From positions 42,199-83,966 of the forward strand of contig MDVS01000038.1 of the NCBI GenBank assembly GCA_001940645.1: a stretch of DNA of 41,768 nt, written 5' to 3'. Within the stretch, counting starts at the first letter, position 1. Every line of letters begins with the position of its first letter. Source of the stretch: Candidatus Heimdallarchaeota archaeon LC_3. Lineage in GTDB: Archaea > Asgardarchaeota > Heimdallarchaeia > Hodarchaeales > LC-3. A program made the position numbers and the translations under genes. Below are positions 8,201 to 16,588 of the stretch, piece by piece. Under the pieces are notes generated by a model. It ran no database searches, was not told the origin of the DNA, and saw only the letters and a program-made list of their open reading frames with translations.

Positions 8201-11200
8201 TTGATTATACTATTAAATCCAAGTAATGAAAGTATAGTATTTATAAGGGGAAGTATTCTCCAATTTAACATATCGAATTACTATGGAAACATTACTTATA
8301 AATGGAACACATCTCAAGAAGTGATATCAAAATTTAGCAAATTAAATATTAGTATTCCACTCGAGAACGGATCTTATAAATTATACATTTATGCTCGAAA
8401 TATTTTTGGTAGCATTACAAATAAAACTTATATTTTTATAACTAATTATTCAGGTCTTCAGCTTTATACCTTGATACACAGGAATAACACATATATCAAA
8501 CCAAATACAATCTTACAATTCAATGCAAGTGATCACAATGGAACTATTATTTATTCATGGAATAATAATGGAACTTCGCAAATTTTCAGCCTTAATGGAT
8601 TTGATATCACCGCACTACCGGATGAAGGGAACCATTTTCTAAGTTTATATATTTCAAATGGTATACTTTGGCTTGAAAAGACTTACAGGTTGATAATTGA
8701 TAATACTCCTCCTAGCGTTAATACTACAGATGGGCCGTTTCAGAATAAGTTTTTCATTCCAAATTTGGAATTTTCAGAATTTATAAAATCAGCAATTTAT
8801 TCTTGGAATAATGGAACTAATAATACAATACTCACTTCCATACCGAATGGTGATTTTTGGCATAATCTTACTATCTATTTAGAAGACTACGCTGGTAATA
8901 AAGCTATACATTCCCTCCAATTCTACAGCAACAATATTCCTTTGAACTTAAGATTGAGAAACACTGGGAATTTTAGTGTTATCTCAGGAACAGTACCACT
9001 TGAGGTTTTAGTAGATAAACCATTGGATAGTCTACAATGTCAATGGGACAACCAGTCACTAGCAGACTGTTCATTTCTTATTCAAATCCCCAGTTCATCT
9101 GGTTCCCATACTTTAAGAATAATAGCTGAAGATCTATATGGAATGGTAAAAGAAATCTTCCTTAAATTAAATCTTGACTTGACTCCACCATTGATTTTAA
9201 ATTCTAATCCAAAAAATAATACAATTATTGGAAATCAATCATTTACATTTACTTTTTCAGAAGAAATAAGTGAAATTATCTATAATTGGTCGGGTATTCT
9301 CAATAATTTCACAAATGTTCCAATTATTGGTGATAACGTTCAAGGAAATCAAACATTAACAATTTTCATAAAAGATAATGCTAATAACTGGAATAAATAC
9401 CTTTTCAAGTTTTTTATTGATTCAAAACCTCCTGAAGTTATTATAGAAGATGCAAAAGATTCCGTTTATGAGTTATATTATGCCCCTGTTAATAGAAATC
9501 TTTCCCTGATCTTAGTAGATATTTCCGAACCTATAACTATTTTTTATAAATGGAATACAACCCCTGTTGATAACTCAACAGAAATACGAAATTTGTCAGA
9601 AATTAAATCCCCGAATGAAGCAGGTTATTATAATATAGAGATTTTTATTCTAGATCAAGCTCAAAACTGGGGTAATTATTCAATTAATTATTATGTTGCT
9701 CAAAACTGGTTTGAATTATATTTTGAACTAAATAAATCAAGAGATTATCTAAATAATACGTTTTTAACATTAATTGATGAGAACCAAAACATTTTAGTCA
9801 ATCAATCTATAATATCGAATGAATTTATGTTTTATTCTCTAGATGCTTTAAATTCTACCTATATATCTCTAAATTTCGGAAATTATTCTTATAATACTTC
9901 AATCTCAAGTATAATAAATAGCACTTATAATTTAAAAATTCAAACGCTTAATTTAGAGCTGAAGGACTTGTTCACAAATGAATATTTCACTGGATTATTA
10001 AATATTAAACATGAAATTTTTTCTAGTTCGAGTATCGAATTGGTTGCAGGTATTGGGGAAAATTTATTGCTTTTCCAAGGATTAAATCGATTAGATGTGG
10101 TTTTAAATAACCAAGAAAATAAATTGATAACTAGATTCATCCAGCTTGAAGAAAGTTTGTCTATTGTGATCCCCGCAGGAAACATTCAGGGAAATATTTT
10201 CATAAAAACACCCGTTTATCCAGTAAGTCAAGCTCAGATTTTCTTAAATCATACATTGATTGGTAATACTGATTTTACCGGAAACCTTCTATACTCAGTA
10301 AGCCCTGGTATTTATGAAATCGAAATATTATTAATGGGAGGAACAAATTACACTTTTATTGATGATTACTGGGAAGAAATATATAAAATTTATGAAATCA
10401 GTCCGAAATTAAACCTAAATATTATAATTCAAACTAAAACAGGTATTGGACTTCAAGATGTTGAAGTTAATTTATATTTAAATTCAGATCATCAGCTGAT
10501 TTCAACACAAAGAAGTAATTGGCAAGGTTCAATTCTGTTTAAGCAAATAAATTTTAATCAATATATCATAGAAGCTATTTATTTATCCGAGACGACTTAC
10601 CAAATCATTAACGTAGGTTTTGACGGAAACATTTCTATTTTAATACAATTAAATTCATTTGAGGATAATATAATACCAATAAATATTAATCAAGGTAAAT
10701 GGTACAATATTGATGAACAAGATTCGTTTAGTTTACATTTCTCTAATGAATTATCTGAAGAAATTTTCAATAGTTTAGGCTTTTCTATAGCATTTTATGC
10801 TATTTTATTAATAATAATTGGAACTACCTTTTTAGCTTTGATAATATCAATTCAACATGCATTAAATATCATTTTGAAAAGATTAAATAATTTAATGCTT
10901 CTTGGAGCAACACCTGCTCAAATAATATTCCCAATTAGCACTCAAATTAGCCTACTTGCTTTTATTAGTTCTGTTATTGGTAATATTATTGCCATTTTCG
11001 TTACAATAATATTTCCACAAATTAGAAACATTTCTATAGGAGGACTTATTATTAACTCATCAATTGACCTTTTAACAATAATTGTCATTTCATCAATTTT
11101 TGGGATAATAATCCTTCTATCTCTAATAATGACTTTAAGAAAGCTAACTCACAATAATTTTCTTTATGAAATGAAAAATAGAAGTGAAAATAAATATTAG
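5258..11200 (+). CDS. Giant FtsX/MacB-like permease with about 1780-residue extracellular Ig-like repeat region
   Basis: Recognised by its ends. After a cytoplasmic stretch, one membrane segment spans about 32-52. A MacB periplasmic-core-like domain follows at about 60-260 (key pieces VVGRQYADIYDLKVGDFI and IIQNIMITGIFS). The C-terminus has three membrane segments near 1840-1868, 1888-1917 and 1936-1960, enclosing LNNLMLLGATPAQI, the conserved FtsX-permease loop. Between lie transthyretin/carboxypeptidase-regulatory-like beta repeats (about 280-760 and 1550-1800) and about nine tandem Ig-like units (about 766-1486), each opening with Y-x-W-(D/N/S) and closing with a glycine-His or GN turn and often TPP. 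The region holds dozens of N-x-S/T sequons. Ordinary FtsX/MacB permeases are about 400-800 residues. The TTG start lies 34 nt after hel308. No ABC ATPase is encoded nearby. The substrate is unknown; a cell-surface mechanical or adhesive role is a guess. Confidence 0.8.
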   Translation: MNKYEVTKFLTQVKEIFVLSRVKLFFFRELRWFIISIILIATLFSLSLSFLTGLGSQEIFISDSDDVLIISENKFSPTLSRVPSYWVEDIRKISGVKIISAETVDIVYDDSNQKPVFLRGVTEFYKDIEKGFTLESGSWFNTSLLNQVVVGRQYADIYDLKVGDFIILNSRTRNIIQNIMITGIFSTNSDSEDGIIGSISLGKLMSNLPEEYINLIRVKFDSNDISKDVLNDIIFEKHKITIKIDEISNNTHDHRLAEVSVYSRTKEFINSSLSSFDGNVFFYLPFGTYFFQIVHPEIIFQSDFTKKFITGPETISIEIGRKEFQVKGQFTISEIPISKAEVTLNHLDSNATSTYLTDNNGNIDFQTYEGSVNVSINWKTYTDSQIIRIYNSHDLNIDYKFLRKINISDSFSSIPLVNGNLKIFDTNNNLLFNESVTGDLLYNISLLPDTIYKIVVNGFLNNTYYFREFNYTFSETSIVPVFIGPKNITLYVYDSEFGFYQNKSFRVWIKNNSTYSQSILITNSSGYSNYIFTSGDEVVIELQDSYRNKTIFERYIIENQETITINSGIQDLSGHLFSYNEDSIETNFSAYTVIIFKSENNILEQINPHNNGTFHLSIPYGFYTLKISSESKSFDFSYNFLNFTDKNLFIPVDKFSLELNFKNSSGFLINGFVTVNKELFGRWKRESVVSTSSLNTQLFFGKYQIIFENEENYRELIIDVKNNVSLDLVIPKKEPIINIEGNIINSNIKGEENLNISGNYIFGLVHYKWDNEAVWSNTTLPDVILIPPVDGFHNLIINFTNGENSYQKKFSYLINTLGINISLIDSINDAFVISGFIPKFSFTYPPLIVYYQWDNLLNSTSLSSIPNIEGIHELKINVLSTFNISKTFFFQFYLDKIFPYINDTTLLNETFNDSNKIVNFTFSENISRMVFRWNNDPYNTTNILIKTPTTDGYHNLTLEIRDTSGKIAEYSYFIKINHTSPLIILLNPSNESIVFIRGSILQFNISNYYGNITYKWNTSQEVISKFSKLNISIPLENGSYKLYIYARNIFGSITNKTYIFITNYSGLQLYTLIHRNNTYIKPNTILQFNASDHNGTIIYSWNNNGTSQIFSLNGFDITALPDEGNHFLSLYISNGILWLEKTYRLIIDNTPPSVNTTDGPFQNKFFIPNLEFSEFIKSAIYSWNNGTNNTILTSIPNGDFWHNLTIYLEDYAGNKAIHSLQFYSNNIPLNLRLRNTGNFSVISGTVPLEVLVDKPLDSLQCQWDNQSLADCSFLIQIPSSSGSHTLRIIAEDLYGMVKEIFLKLNLDLTPPLILNSNPKNNTIIGNQSFTFTFSEEISEIIYNWSGILNNFTNVPIIGDNVQGNQTLTIFIKDNANNWNKYLFKFFIDSKPPEVIIEDAKDSVYELYYAPVNRNLSLILVDISEPITIFYKWNTTPVDNSTEIRNLSEIKSPNEAGYYNIEIFILDQAQNWGNYSINYYVAQNWFELYFELNKSRDYLNNTFLTLIDENQNILVNQSIISNEFMFYSLDALNSTYISLNFGNYSYNTSISSIINSTYNLKIQTLNLELKDLFTNEYFTGLLNIKHEIFSSSSIELVAGIGENLLLFQGLNRLDVVLNNQENKLITRFIQLEESLSIVIPAGNIQGNIFIKTPVYPVSQAQIFLNHTLIGNTDFTGNLLYSVSPGIYEIEILLMGGTNYTFIDDYWEEIYKIYEISPKLNLNIIIQTKTGIGLQDVEVNLYLNSDHQLISTQRSNWQGSILFKQINFNQYIIEAIYLSETTYQIINVGFDGNISILIQLNSFEDNIIPININQGKWYNIDEQDSFSLHFSNELSEEIFNSLGFSIAFYAILLIIIGTTFLALIISIQHALNIILKRLNNLMLLGATPAQIIFPISTQISLLAFISSVIGNIIAIFVTIIFPQIRNISIGGLIINSSIDLLTIIVISSIFGIIILLSLIMTLRKLTHNNFLYEMKNRSENKY

Positions 11201-11210
11201 AGTCTGTTTA

Positions 11211-12248
11211 TTACCGTTCTATTAACATAGAAACAGCATTTCCTCCTCCTAAACAAACAGTACAAACCCCTTTATTTTTATCTCTTCTTTTTAATTCTGA
11301 TAATAATGTGACTAAAACTCTAGCTCCTGAAGCTCCTAATGGATGTCCAAGAGCTACTGCGCCACCACGTGGATTGAAATTTTCTTCAGGTATATTTAGT
11401 TCTCTTTGCACCGCCACTGAAGCACTGGCAAAAGCTTCGTTGTGTTCCAATATATCAATATCATCTATTTTTTCCTTACTTCGCTCCATTAGTTTTTTCA
11501 CACCAAATATAGGAGCCTCCATAACATTTTCAGGTTTTACCCCATTAGTGACGTAGCTTTTAATAGTTGCTAACAACTCTAAATTAAGTTCTTGAGCTTT
11601 GAATTTCGACATTACAATAACTGCTGCCGCTCCATCATTAAGTGATGATGCATTCCCTGCAGTGACGATACCATCTTGTTTAAAGGCGGGTTTAAGCTTT
11701 GATAATGCTTCAATATTTGTATCCTCTCTCGGACCATCATCAAACTTTATAACTTTATCTCCCTTTTTAGATTTAACAGTTAATGGAATTATCTCATCTT
11801 TAATCCATTCACTCGTTCTTGCATTTAAGGCCAATTTATGAGATCTCAAAGAAAAAGTATCAGCTTCTTCTCGTGTAACTTTATATTTTTCAGCAATAAT
11901 TTCTCCTGTATTACCCATTAATATTCCAGAAAATGGATCACGAAGACCGTCATATTCAACACCATCAATTAATTGTCCATTTCCGTAATAATATCCAAAA
12001 CGTGCTTTTTGCAAATAATATGGAACATTAGTCATAGATTCTTGTCCACCAGCGATTATAATATCAGCCTCACCCGCACGAATTGCTTGAGCTGCTAACA
12101 TTATTGCTTTTAATCCAGATCCACAGACTTTGTTAATTGTCAAAGCGCTAATTTCATATGGCATTCCTGCTTCTAAAGCTGCTTGTCTAGCTGGTGCCTG
12201 TCCTAACCCAGCGGTTCTAAAACATCCTCCCCAGTAATAGGACTTCAT
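11211..12248 (-). CDS. Acetyl-CoA C-acyltransferase (thiolase), open 3' portion of a frameshifted gene
   Basis: Thiolase of the AtoB/PhaA type, which condenses or cleaves acetyl-CoA and acetoacetyl-CoA or longer 3-ketoacyl-CoA. This open frame has the nucleophile Cys in NKVCGSGLKA, NEAFA, the GHPLGASG active-site His loop and the second catalytic Cys in CLGGG near the C-terminus. It begins at what should be residue about 52, at GGCFRTAGLGQAPARQ, so the first beta strands of the N-domain are missing. They are encoded just upstream in other frames (next entry). As it stands the product would lack part of its core and would probably not fold. The gene is convergent with the giant permease, 10 nt apart. 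No HMG-CoA synthase or DUF35 neighbour is present, unlike the mevalonate thiolase cluster of many archaea. Confidence 0.9.
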   Translation of the reverse strand: MKSYYWGGCFRTAGLGQAPARQAALEAGMPYEISALTINKVCGSGLKAIMLAAQAIRAGEADIIIAGGQESMTNVPYYLQKARFGYYYGNGQLIDGVEYDGLRDPFSGILMGNTGEIIAEKYKVTREEADTFSLRSHKLALNARTSEWIKDEIIPLTVKSKKGDKVIKFDDGPREDTNIEALSKLKPAFKQDGIVTAGNASSLNDGAAAVIVMSKFKAQELNLELLATIKSYVTNGVKPENVMEAPIFGVKKLMERSKEKIDDIDILEHNEAFASASVAVQRELNIPEENFNPRGGAVALGHPLGASGARVLVTLLSELKRRDKNKGVCTVCLGGGNAVSMLIER

Positions 12249-12401
12249 CTACTTCGTTAGGGTTGAAAGAGTCTTTAAGTCTATTTAATCAACTCTTTAA
12301 TTACAATTGAGCCTAATTTTAGTCTGCAGCTGAAAGATTTCAAAGCAACGATTATATTTTCCTATAGGAGTCCTAAGGGCAGAAACTATTACTAGCTTCA
12401 T
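12249..12401 (-). pseudogene. Frameshifted 5' end of the thiolase gene
   Basis: Reading minus from the ATG at 12401 gives MKLVIVSALRTPIGKYNR, a perfect thiolase N-terminus (12401-12348). After one extra T the next frame gives ALKSFS and GSIVIKELIK (12346-12284), then a stop. One base on, the third frame gives RLKDSFNPNEVDEV (12282-12241), matching the usual 'ikpeeVDEVi' segment. One further base returns to the first frame at GGCFRTAG. Three +1 shifts add to zero, so the whole gene (12401-11211) would have the normal thiolase length of about 395 residues. Either the gene is freshly decaying or the sequence carries three small insertions. The 'FSCRLKLG' stretch may hide a further compensated pair. 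Confidence 0.8.
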
Positions 12402-12501
12402 TTACCATATGTCTCATGATACCTTATTCTGCAATTTTTTATGGATATATTATGGTTGAAGGGTGTTACTAACTATTTTGGTTTTATATTCAAATATAAA
12501 T

Positions 12502-12696
12502 AAATCTAGTCATCTTTAAGATATCTTTCAACGCTATCAGTGTAAGAGAAAAAACTGGTTATTCTACTTAGAACGGTTAAGTCAAAGATAATATCTTATT
12601 AGGTTATTGTCCCCCACTCAACCGTTCTCAGTAGGAAAACCAGCAATTTATCTTACACTTATTGCGATGAAAGCAATAAAATAGATGACTAGATTT
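12502..12696. repeat. 195-bp foldback element with 81-nt inverted arms
   Basis: Arm 12502-12582 and the reverse complement of 12616-12696 align without gaps over 81 nt with 64 identities by hand count. The central spacer is 33 nt. The outer ends AAATCTAGTCATCT are perfectly matched, as are GAACGGTT near the loop and most of AGTGTAAGA. It has no open reading frame of note and I could not find a clear target-site duplication. It could be a MITE-like non-autonomous element or a long-hairpin RNA. It lies 100 nt upstream of the broken thiolase and downstream of the Mtq2-type gene. The rest of 12402-12743 holds nothing else I can name. Confidence 0.75.
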
Positions 12697-12743
12697 GTCT
12701 ATTTTTGACTCTGAAAAAAAATGGTTTGTAAGTATGTTCAAGC

Positions 12744-13424
12744 TTAAAAAATCGTTAAAACATAACAGAATAATGTTTCATGAGAAATTTGTTTTTTTAT
12801 TCTATTAACAATTTTGAAATGGTTTTTTGTTTCAATCCAATTTTTTGCTTTTTTATTCCAGCTACTGATTAAAATTATCAATCTTCCTGATTTTGAAAAA
12901 AAATCTTTCTTATTAAATTCAAGAGTTTTGAGAAATCTAATAATGATATCGTCACCCGTTGTCCCGCCTCCTATTAATGCATTTTCTAATACATCCTCTC
13001 TAGAAATAGGACTATCTCCGGGAATGTAAGGAGGATTAAATATTAACAAATCAATTTTTTTGTTATCATTGATAATTTTAATTTTATTATAACTATCAAA
13101 TAAATCTGAAACAAAAACTGAAGTATTCAAATCAAGATTGTTCTTTTTTAAATTATTTTTTGTTACTTCAATTGCATTAGGATTAACATCACTGGCAAAT
13201 AAGAAACAATTAGTTAAAATTGATTTAATAATAAGAGATAAATAACCAGAGCCACATCCGAGTTCGTAACAAACTGAAATAATCTTTTTTGAATCCTTCA
13301 ATACTTCTCTTAAGACATCTTCTAATAAAAAAGTATCTTCTCCCGGAACATAAATTTCAGGAATTATGTCGAGATTGAATGATCCGATGGTGATAGTTTT
13401 CTGATTTTTGACCATTTTCTTCAT
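12744..13424 (-). CDS. Mtq2/HemK2-type protein-glutamine N5-methyltransferase
   Basis: Class I SAM methyltransferase of the HemK2/Mtq2 group, which in eukaryotes and archaea methylates the Gln of the GGQ motif of release factor a/eRF1, usually with Trm112. SAM motif I is ELGCGSGYLS at residues 54-63. The acidic end of strand 2 is SDVNPNA near 79. The catalytic NPPY is at 130-133 and is followed by IPGD. At 226 residues it is the short form without the N-terminal helical domain of bacterial PrmC, as expected for Mtq2. It lies 26 nt downstream of the 996-residue protein and is probably its operon partner. A related member methylating another substrate cannot be excluded. Confidence 0.85.
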   Translation of the reverse strand: MKKMVKNQKTITIGSFNLDIIPEIYVPGEDTFLLEDVLREVLKDSKKIISVCYELGCGSGYLSLIIKSILTNCFLFASDVNPNAIEVTKNNLKKNNLDLNTSVFVSDLFDSYNKIKIINDNKKIDLLIFNPPYIPGDSPISREDVLENALIGGGTTGDDIIIRFLKTLEFNKKDFFSKSGRLIILISSWNKKAKNWIETKNHFKIVNRIKKQISHETLFCYVLTIF

Positions 13425-13450
13425 AAAATTTCTTTGAATTTAGTATTAAA

Positions 13451-16390
13451 TTACAAGGTAAGTTCATAAATAACTTCCATGAGATTCTGGAATTTTTTCC
13501 GTTTTAATTCTCCTAATAGTTCGGCACTCATTTTTAAAATTTCAATGAAAAAGCCTAATTCATCTGCTATTGTTTCATTCCAAGCTGCTTGTCCTAAAGC
13601 ACTTAATACAGGTAATGGACTCCCTGAAGAGGGAAATTCTTCAATTTCCAAGAATAAATGTTTTTTCTCTTTGACTTTATCAATGTGAATATTTGGGCCT
13701 AGAATTTTAGGAATGGATCTAAAAGAATCATATAATTTTACAGGAATTTCCCCTAGATCAAAACATGCTATTTCTACATGTTTTTTATAAATTGGATAAG
13801 TTATCAATGATTTGGAGATATATGAACTTGCTATTTGACTGATAATTGCCTCAATTACAATTTTTATTTTCTTTTCAGCATTGTTTCTTAAAAATTTTTT
13901 AAATTTTTCCATAAAATCATTTTCATTTTGTGGAATGAATGTTTTTATCAAAGCAATGAAGTCATTTAGTACATGAGATTTCTTGTTATCGCTATTTAAA
14001 ATTTCTATAACAACTTTATTCAGTAAATTTTTATCCACTTCGTTGAATATCAATAATCTTGCAAATACTTCAACTGCTTGCGATGTTACTGGAAAATGAG
14101 GTTCAAATTCACACTTTTGAGCTAATTCTTTTGTAATAAATTCTCTTAGATTTTGATGATTGATAAAACTAAAACTTCCATTTTTACCAGAATGTTGTTT
14201 ACTTTTAAATTCGGGAGAAATTGAATTATAAAATAGTTTTTTTGAATCACGTAATAATCTGGCATAATCTCTTTCAATTTTCTTTAAGAAATTCTGTTGA
14301 TTAGCTCTTGTTTTTTTATCAACATCATCTATTCGCTTTTTTAGAAGATCTAAGTGTTTACCTAATTCCCCTTGTTTTCTACTAATATTTTTCCCTAAAT
14401 CCTTTGCTTTTTTTGAATTAATTCTTGCTTCTTTTCCAATTTTTTTCATATCATTAATTATATCTTGTAACTTATTATAAAACTCCTTATAAAATTTCCA
14501 CAATTCATTTCTTGAGTTTTCAGTTAAAATTAAATTTCCAAACTCCTTTTTGTTAGGAATTTTTTCTATAGGAGGAGATGAATCTCCAATTTGGTAAGAT
14601 TTTAAAAATTCGCTTACATTTTTATTAATTTTATTCGATTGTTTAATAATTAAATCACGATCATTATTATAAAATCGAAACTCTTTTTCTATTCGATTTC
14701 TTACTTCTTTTTGTACTGATAGGGAAAAATTTTCAGGTTCCCAAAATTCAATTAATTGTCTTGAATTTGAAAGAATTATATTAATATCATCTTTTTTTAC
14801 TGTTTTATCTGATTTAACTTTCACTAATCCTTCAAAAGTTGGAATATAATTCTTTAATGTTAAAGTTTCATAATCACTTAATAAATAATTCTTTAAAATT
14901 GCAAAAAAACCCATTAGATTTTGTGCATGCGAAGCAAAATCTTCTACTTTCTTTGCAAAACAAAGTGAATATAGTCCAAGTTTGTTTTTAGTCCATATTG
15001 CCTCATCAAATAAATTTTGAATACTGTCACAAATCGCTATCTCCAATGCTTCATAGAACTTTATTAATTCATCTCCCTCTCTTGTAACAGTAAATGTTAA
15101 TGATTGGAGATCTTCTGAAGATTTGCTTTCTTTCAATTGAGAATTTATTGTATTTAGATTCGCTTCTGATATTTCTAATCGTCCAATTGCCTCCTCAACT
15201 TTATTTCCGGTTTGAATTGAAAATATGTTAAAAAGCGTTTGTGTAAATTTCCAAGCTTGAAGAGACAATCCACCTGGGAATCGCATAGAAAATGATCTAA
15301 TGAACTCTGACAGTAAATATTGCGAAACTTGGTGTTCTCCATCTAATAATGAGGAAGCAATTTTTCCCAATATTGATGCTAAATCAAATTCACGAAAAAT
15401 TATATCGGTTTGTGTGTTAATAAATCTCTTGTAATCACCTAAAGATGAGTTTAATGATGTGTTTAATAAAATTATAAGGGGAGATCTTTTAGATATCCTT
15501 AAAATAAACTCATTTTCCAATTTTCTATAAATCACATGTCGAGATTTTCTTAGGTCAAAAACAGAAACGCCAGATAGTAATTCTCCGATTTCTCCGCTTT
15601 TAAATAATTCAGATGAAATGGCCCGTAATTGTTGAGAAGTTAAATCTAACAAATCATGTTGTCTGAATTTATTTAATAATTTTTCGCAATCTTTTACAAT
15701 ATCATTCGGTTTTGATCTGAAAATAATATCTATTGGATCTTCCAATAATGAAATTGCTATTATTTCATTTATTAGAGAGTTTATTAATAACTTTTGTTTG
15801 GGGAAAATTTTATCCAGTAAATCGGAAAAATCAGGTTCTTCATCCTTAATATCGGTTAATACTATGCTATTTTGTGGTTCAAGGTTGAGTTTTTCGAGAA
15901 TTTCTTTGAATTTTTTTTCAAACATTGCATCATCGATTAAATCTTTAGATTTTTTCTTACTCTGATTCACGGTATCAATAAATAGTGTAATAATATCTAA
16001 GGGACTCAAAGTGCTGTAATCAGCCATTGATTTTTCCCAAAGTTCTGATTGACCTATTTTCTCTGCAAAATTTTTTGCTACATCTTGATATAAAGCAATT
16101 AAATCTTCTGGAATTTTTGTACCATCTTTTGACATGATTAAAAATTGAGAAACAATCTCATAGTCTTTTACTGAAATAATGAATCTGGCAAATTTTCTTG
16201 TATCTCCTCCACCAATAAATGTTCTTTCATCAGATCCTATCTCACTAGATAATAATGATGTTACTGCAGAAATACCGCCCACAAATACTTGTTCATCTAA
16301 ATCAGATTTTAATCCAGGTGAACCTAGCGATATCACGCTCAAACCTGAGCTTGAAGCTAAACTGAGCCAAGAAATGAATTTATTGTCCAT
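13451..16390 (-). CDS. Large protein with N-terminal longin-like domain and long coiled coil, function unknown
   Basis: No enzyme family recognised. The frame opens at a TTG at 16441, but the ATG at 16390 (MDNKFISWLS, with AAAGG just before) fits the domain edge better, giving 979 instead of 996 residues. Residues about 5-110 look like a longin/Roadblock-type fold: a 'sGlsvis' strand pair, then GGISAVTSLLSSEIG, a helix typical of Asgard longin-like proteins, then strands ending in LIMSKDG. The middle is helical. Residues near 640-730 (of the 979) form a Lys/Glu-rich coiled coil. The C-terminal third is mixed alpha/beta with no membrane span. It may scaffold small GTPases or membranes, since longin and Roadblock proteins partner Ras-like GTPases, but that is inference. 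It is first in an operon with the Mtq2-type methyltransferase. Confidence 0.6.
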   Translation of the reverse strand: MDNKFISWLSLASSSGLSVISLGSPGLKSDLDEQVFVGGISAVTSLLSSEIGSDERTFIGGGDTRKFARFIISVKDYEIVSQFLIMSKDGTKIPEDLIALYQDVAKNFAEKIGQSELWEKSMADYSTLSPLDIITLFIDTVNQSKKKSKDLIDDAMFEKKFKEILEKLNLEPQNSIVLTDIKDEEPDFSDLLDKIFPKQKLLINSLINEIIAISLLEDPIDIIFRSKPNDIVKDCEKLLNKFRQHDLLDLTSQQLRAISSELFKSGEIGELLSGVSVFDLRKSRHVIYRKLENEFILRISKRSPLIILLNTSLNSSLGDYKRFINTQTDIIFREFDLASILGKIASSLLDGEHQVSQYLLSEFIRSFSMRFPGGLSLQAWKFTQTLFNIFSIQTGNKVEEAIGRLEISEANLNTINSQLKESKSSEDLQSLTFTVTREGDELIKFYEALEIAICDSIQNLFDEAIWTKNKLGLYSLCFAKKVEDFASHAQNLMGFFAILKNYLLSDYETLTLKNYIPTFEGLVKVKSDKTVKKDDINIILSNSRQLIEFWEPENFSLSVQKEVRNRIEKEFRFYNNDRDLIIKQSNKINKNVSEFLKSYQIGDSSPPIEKIPNKKEFGNLILTENSRNELWKFYKEFYNKLQDIINDMKKIGKEARINSKKAKDLGKNISRKQGELGKHLDLLKKRIDDVDKKTRANQQNFLKKIERDYARLLRDSKKLFYNSISPEFKSKQHSGKNGSFSFINHQNLREFITKELAQKCEFEPHFPVTSQAVEVFARLLIFNEVDKNLLNKVVIEILNSDNKKSHVLNDFIALIKTFIPQNENDFMEKFKKFLRNNAEKKIKIVIEAIISQIASSYISKSLITYPIYKKHVEIACFDLGEIPVKLYDSFRSIPKILGPNIHIDKVKEKKHLFLEIEEFPSSGSPLPVLSALGQAAWNETIADELGFFIEILKMSAELLGELKRKKFQNLMEVIYELTL

Positions 16391-16588
16391 CCTTTGTTCC
16401 AAAAAACCTTGATATTGAATTTTAAATATTAATAAATCCAAAACAGCAGAAATAAATAACTTTTACATAATGAGCCTTATTAATGTAGGAATTTTTTTTT
16501 CACAATTGTATATCATTTCGAAATTAAAAAATAATACAACACTACACTTTATTCCCTCATCTATTCAATCATATTTAAGGTTTATAAA

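Noticed and set aside
5258..11200. S-layer or adhesin protein
   Set aside because: The Ig-like repeats and sequons suggest it, but the four membrane spans and FtsX loop at the ends show a permease frame.
12502..12696. CRISPR-like or tRNA-like structure
   Set aside because: Only one inverted pair, no direct repeats with spacers, and no cloverleaf or T-loop sequence.
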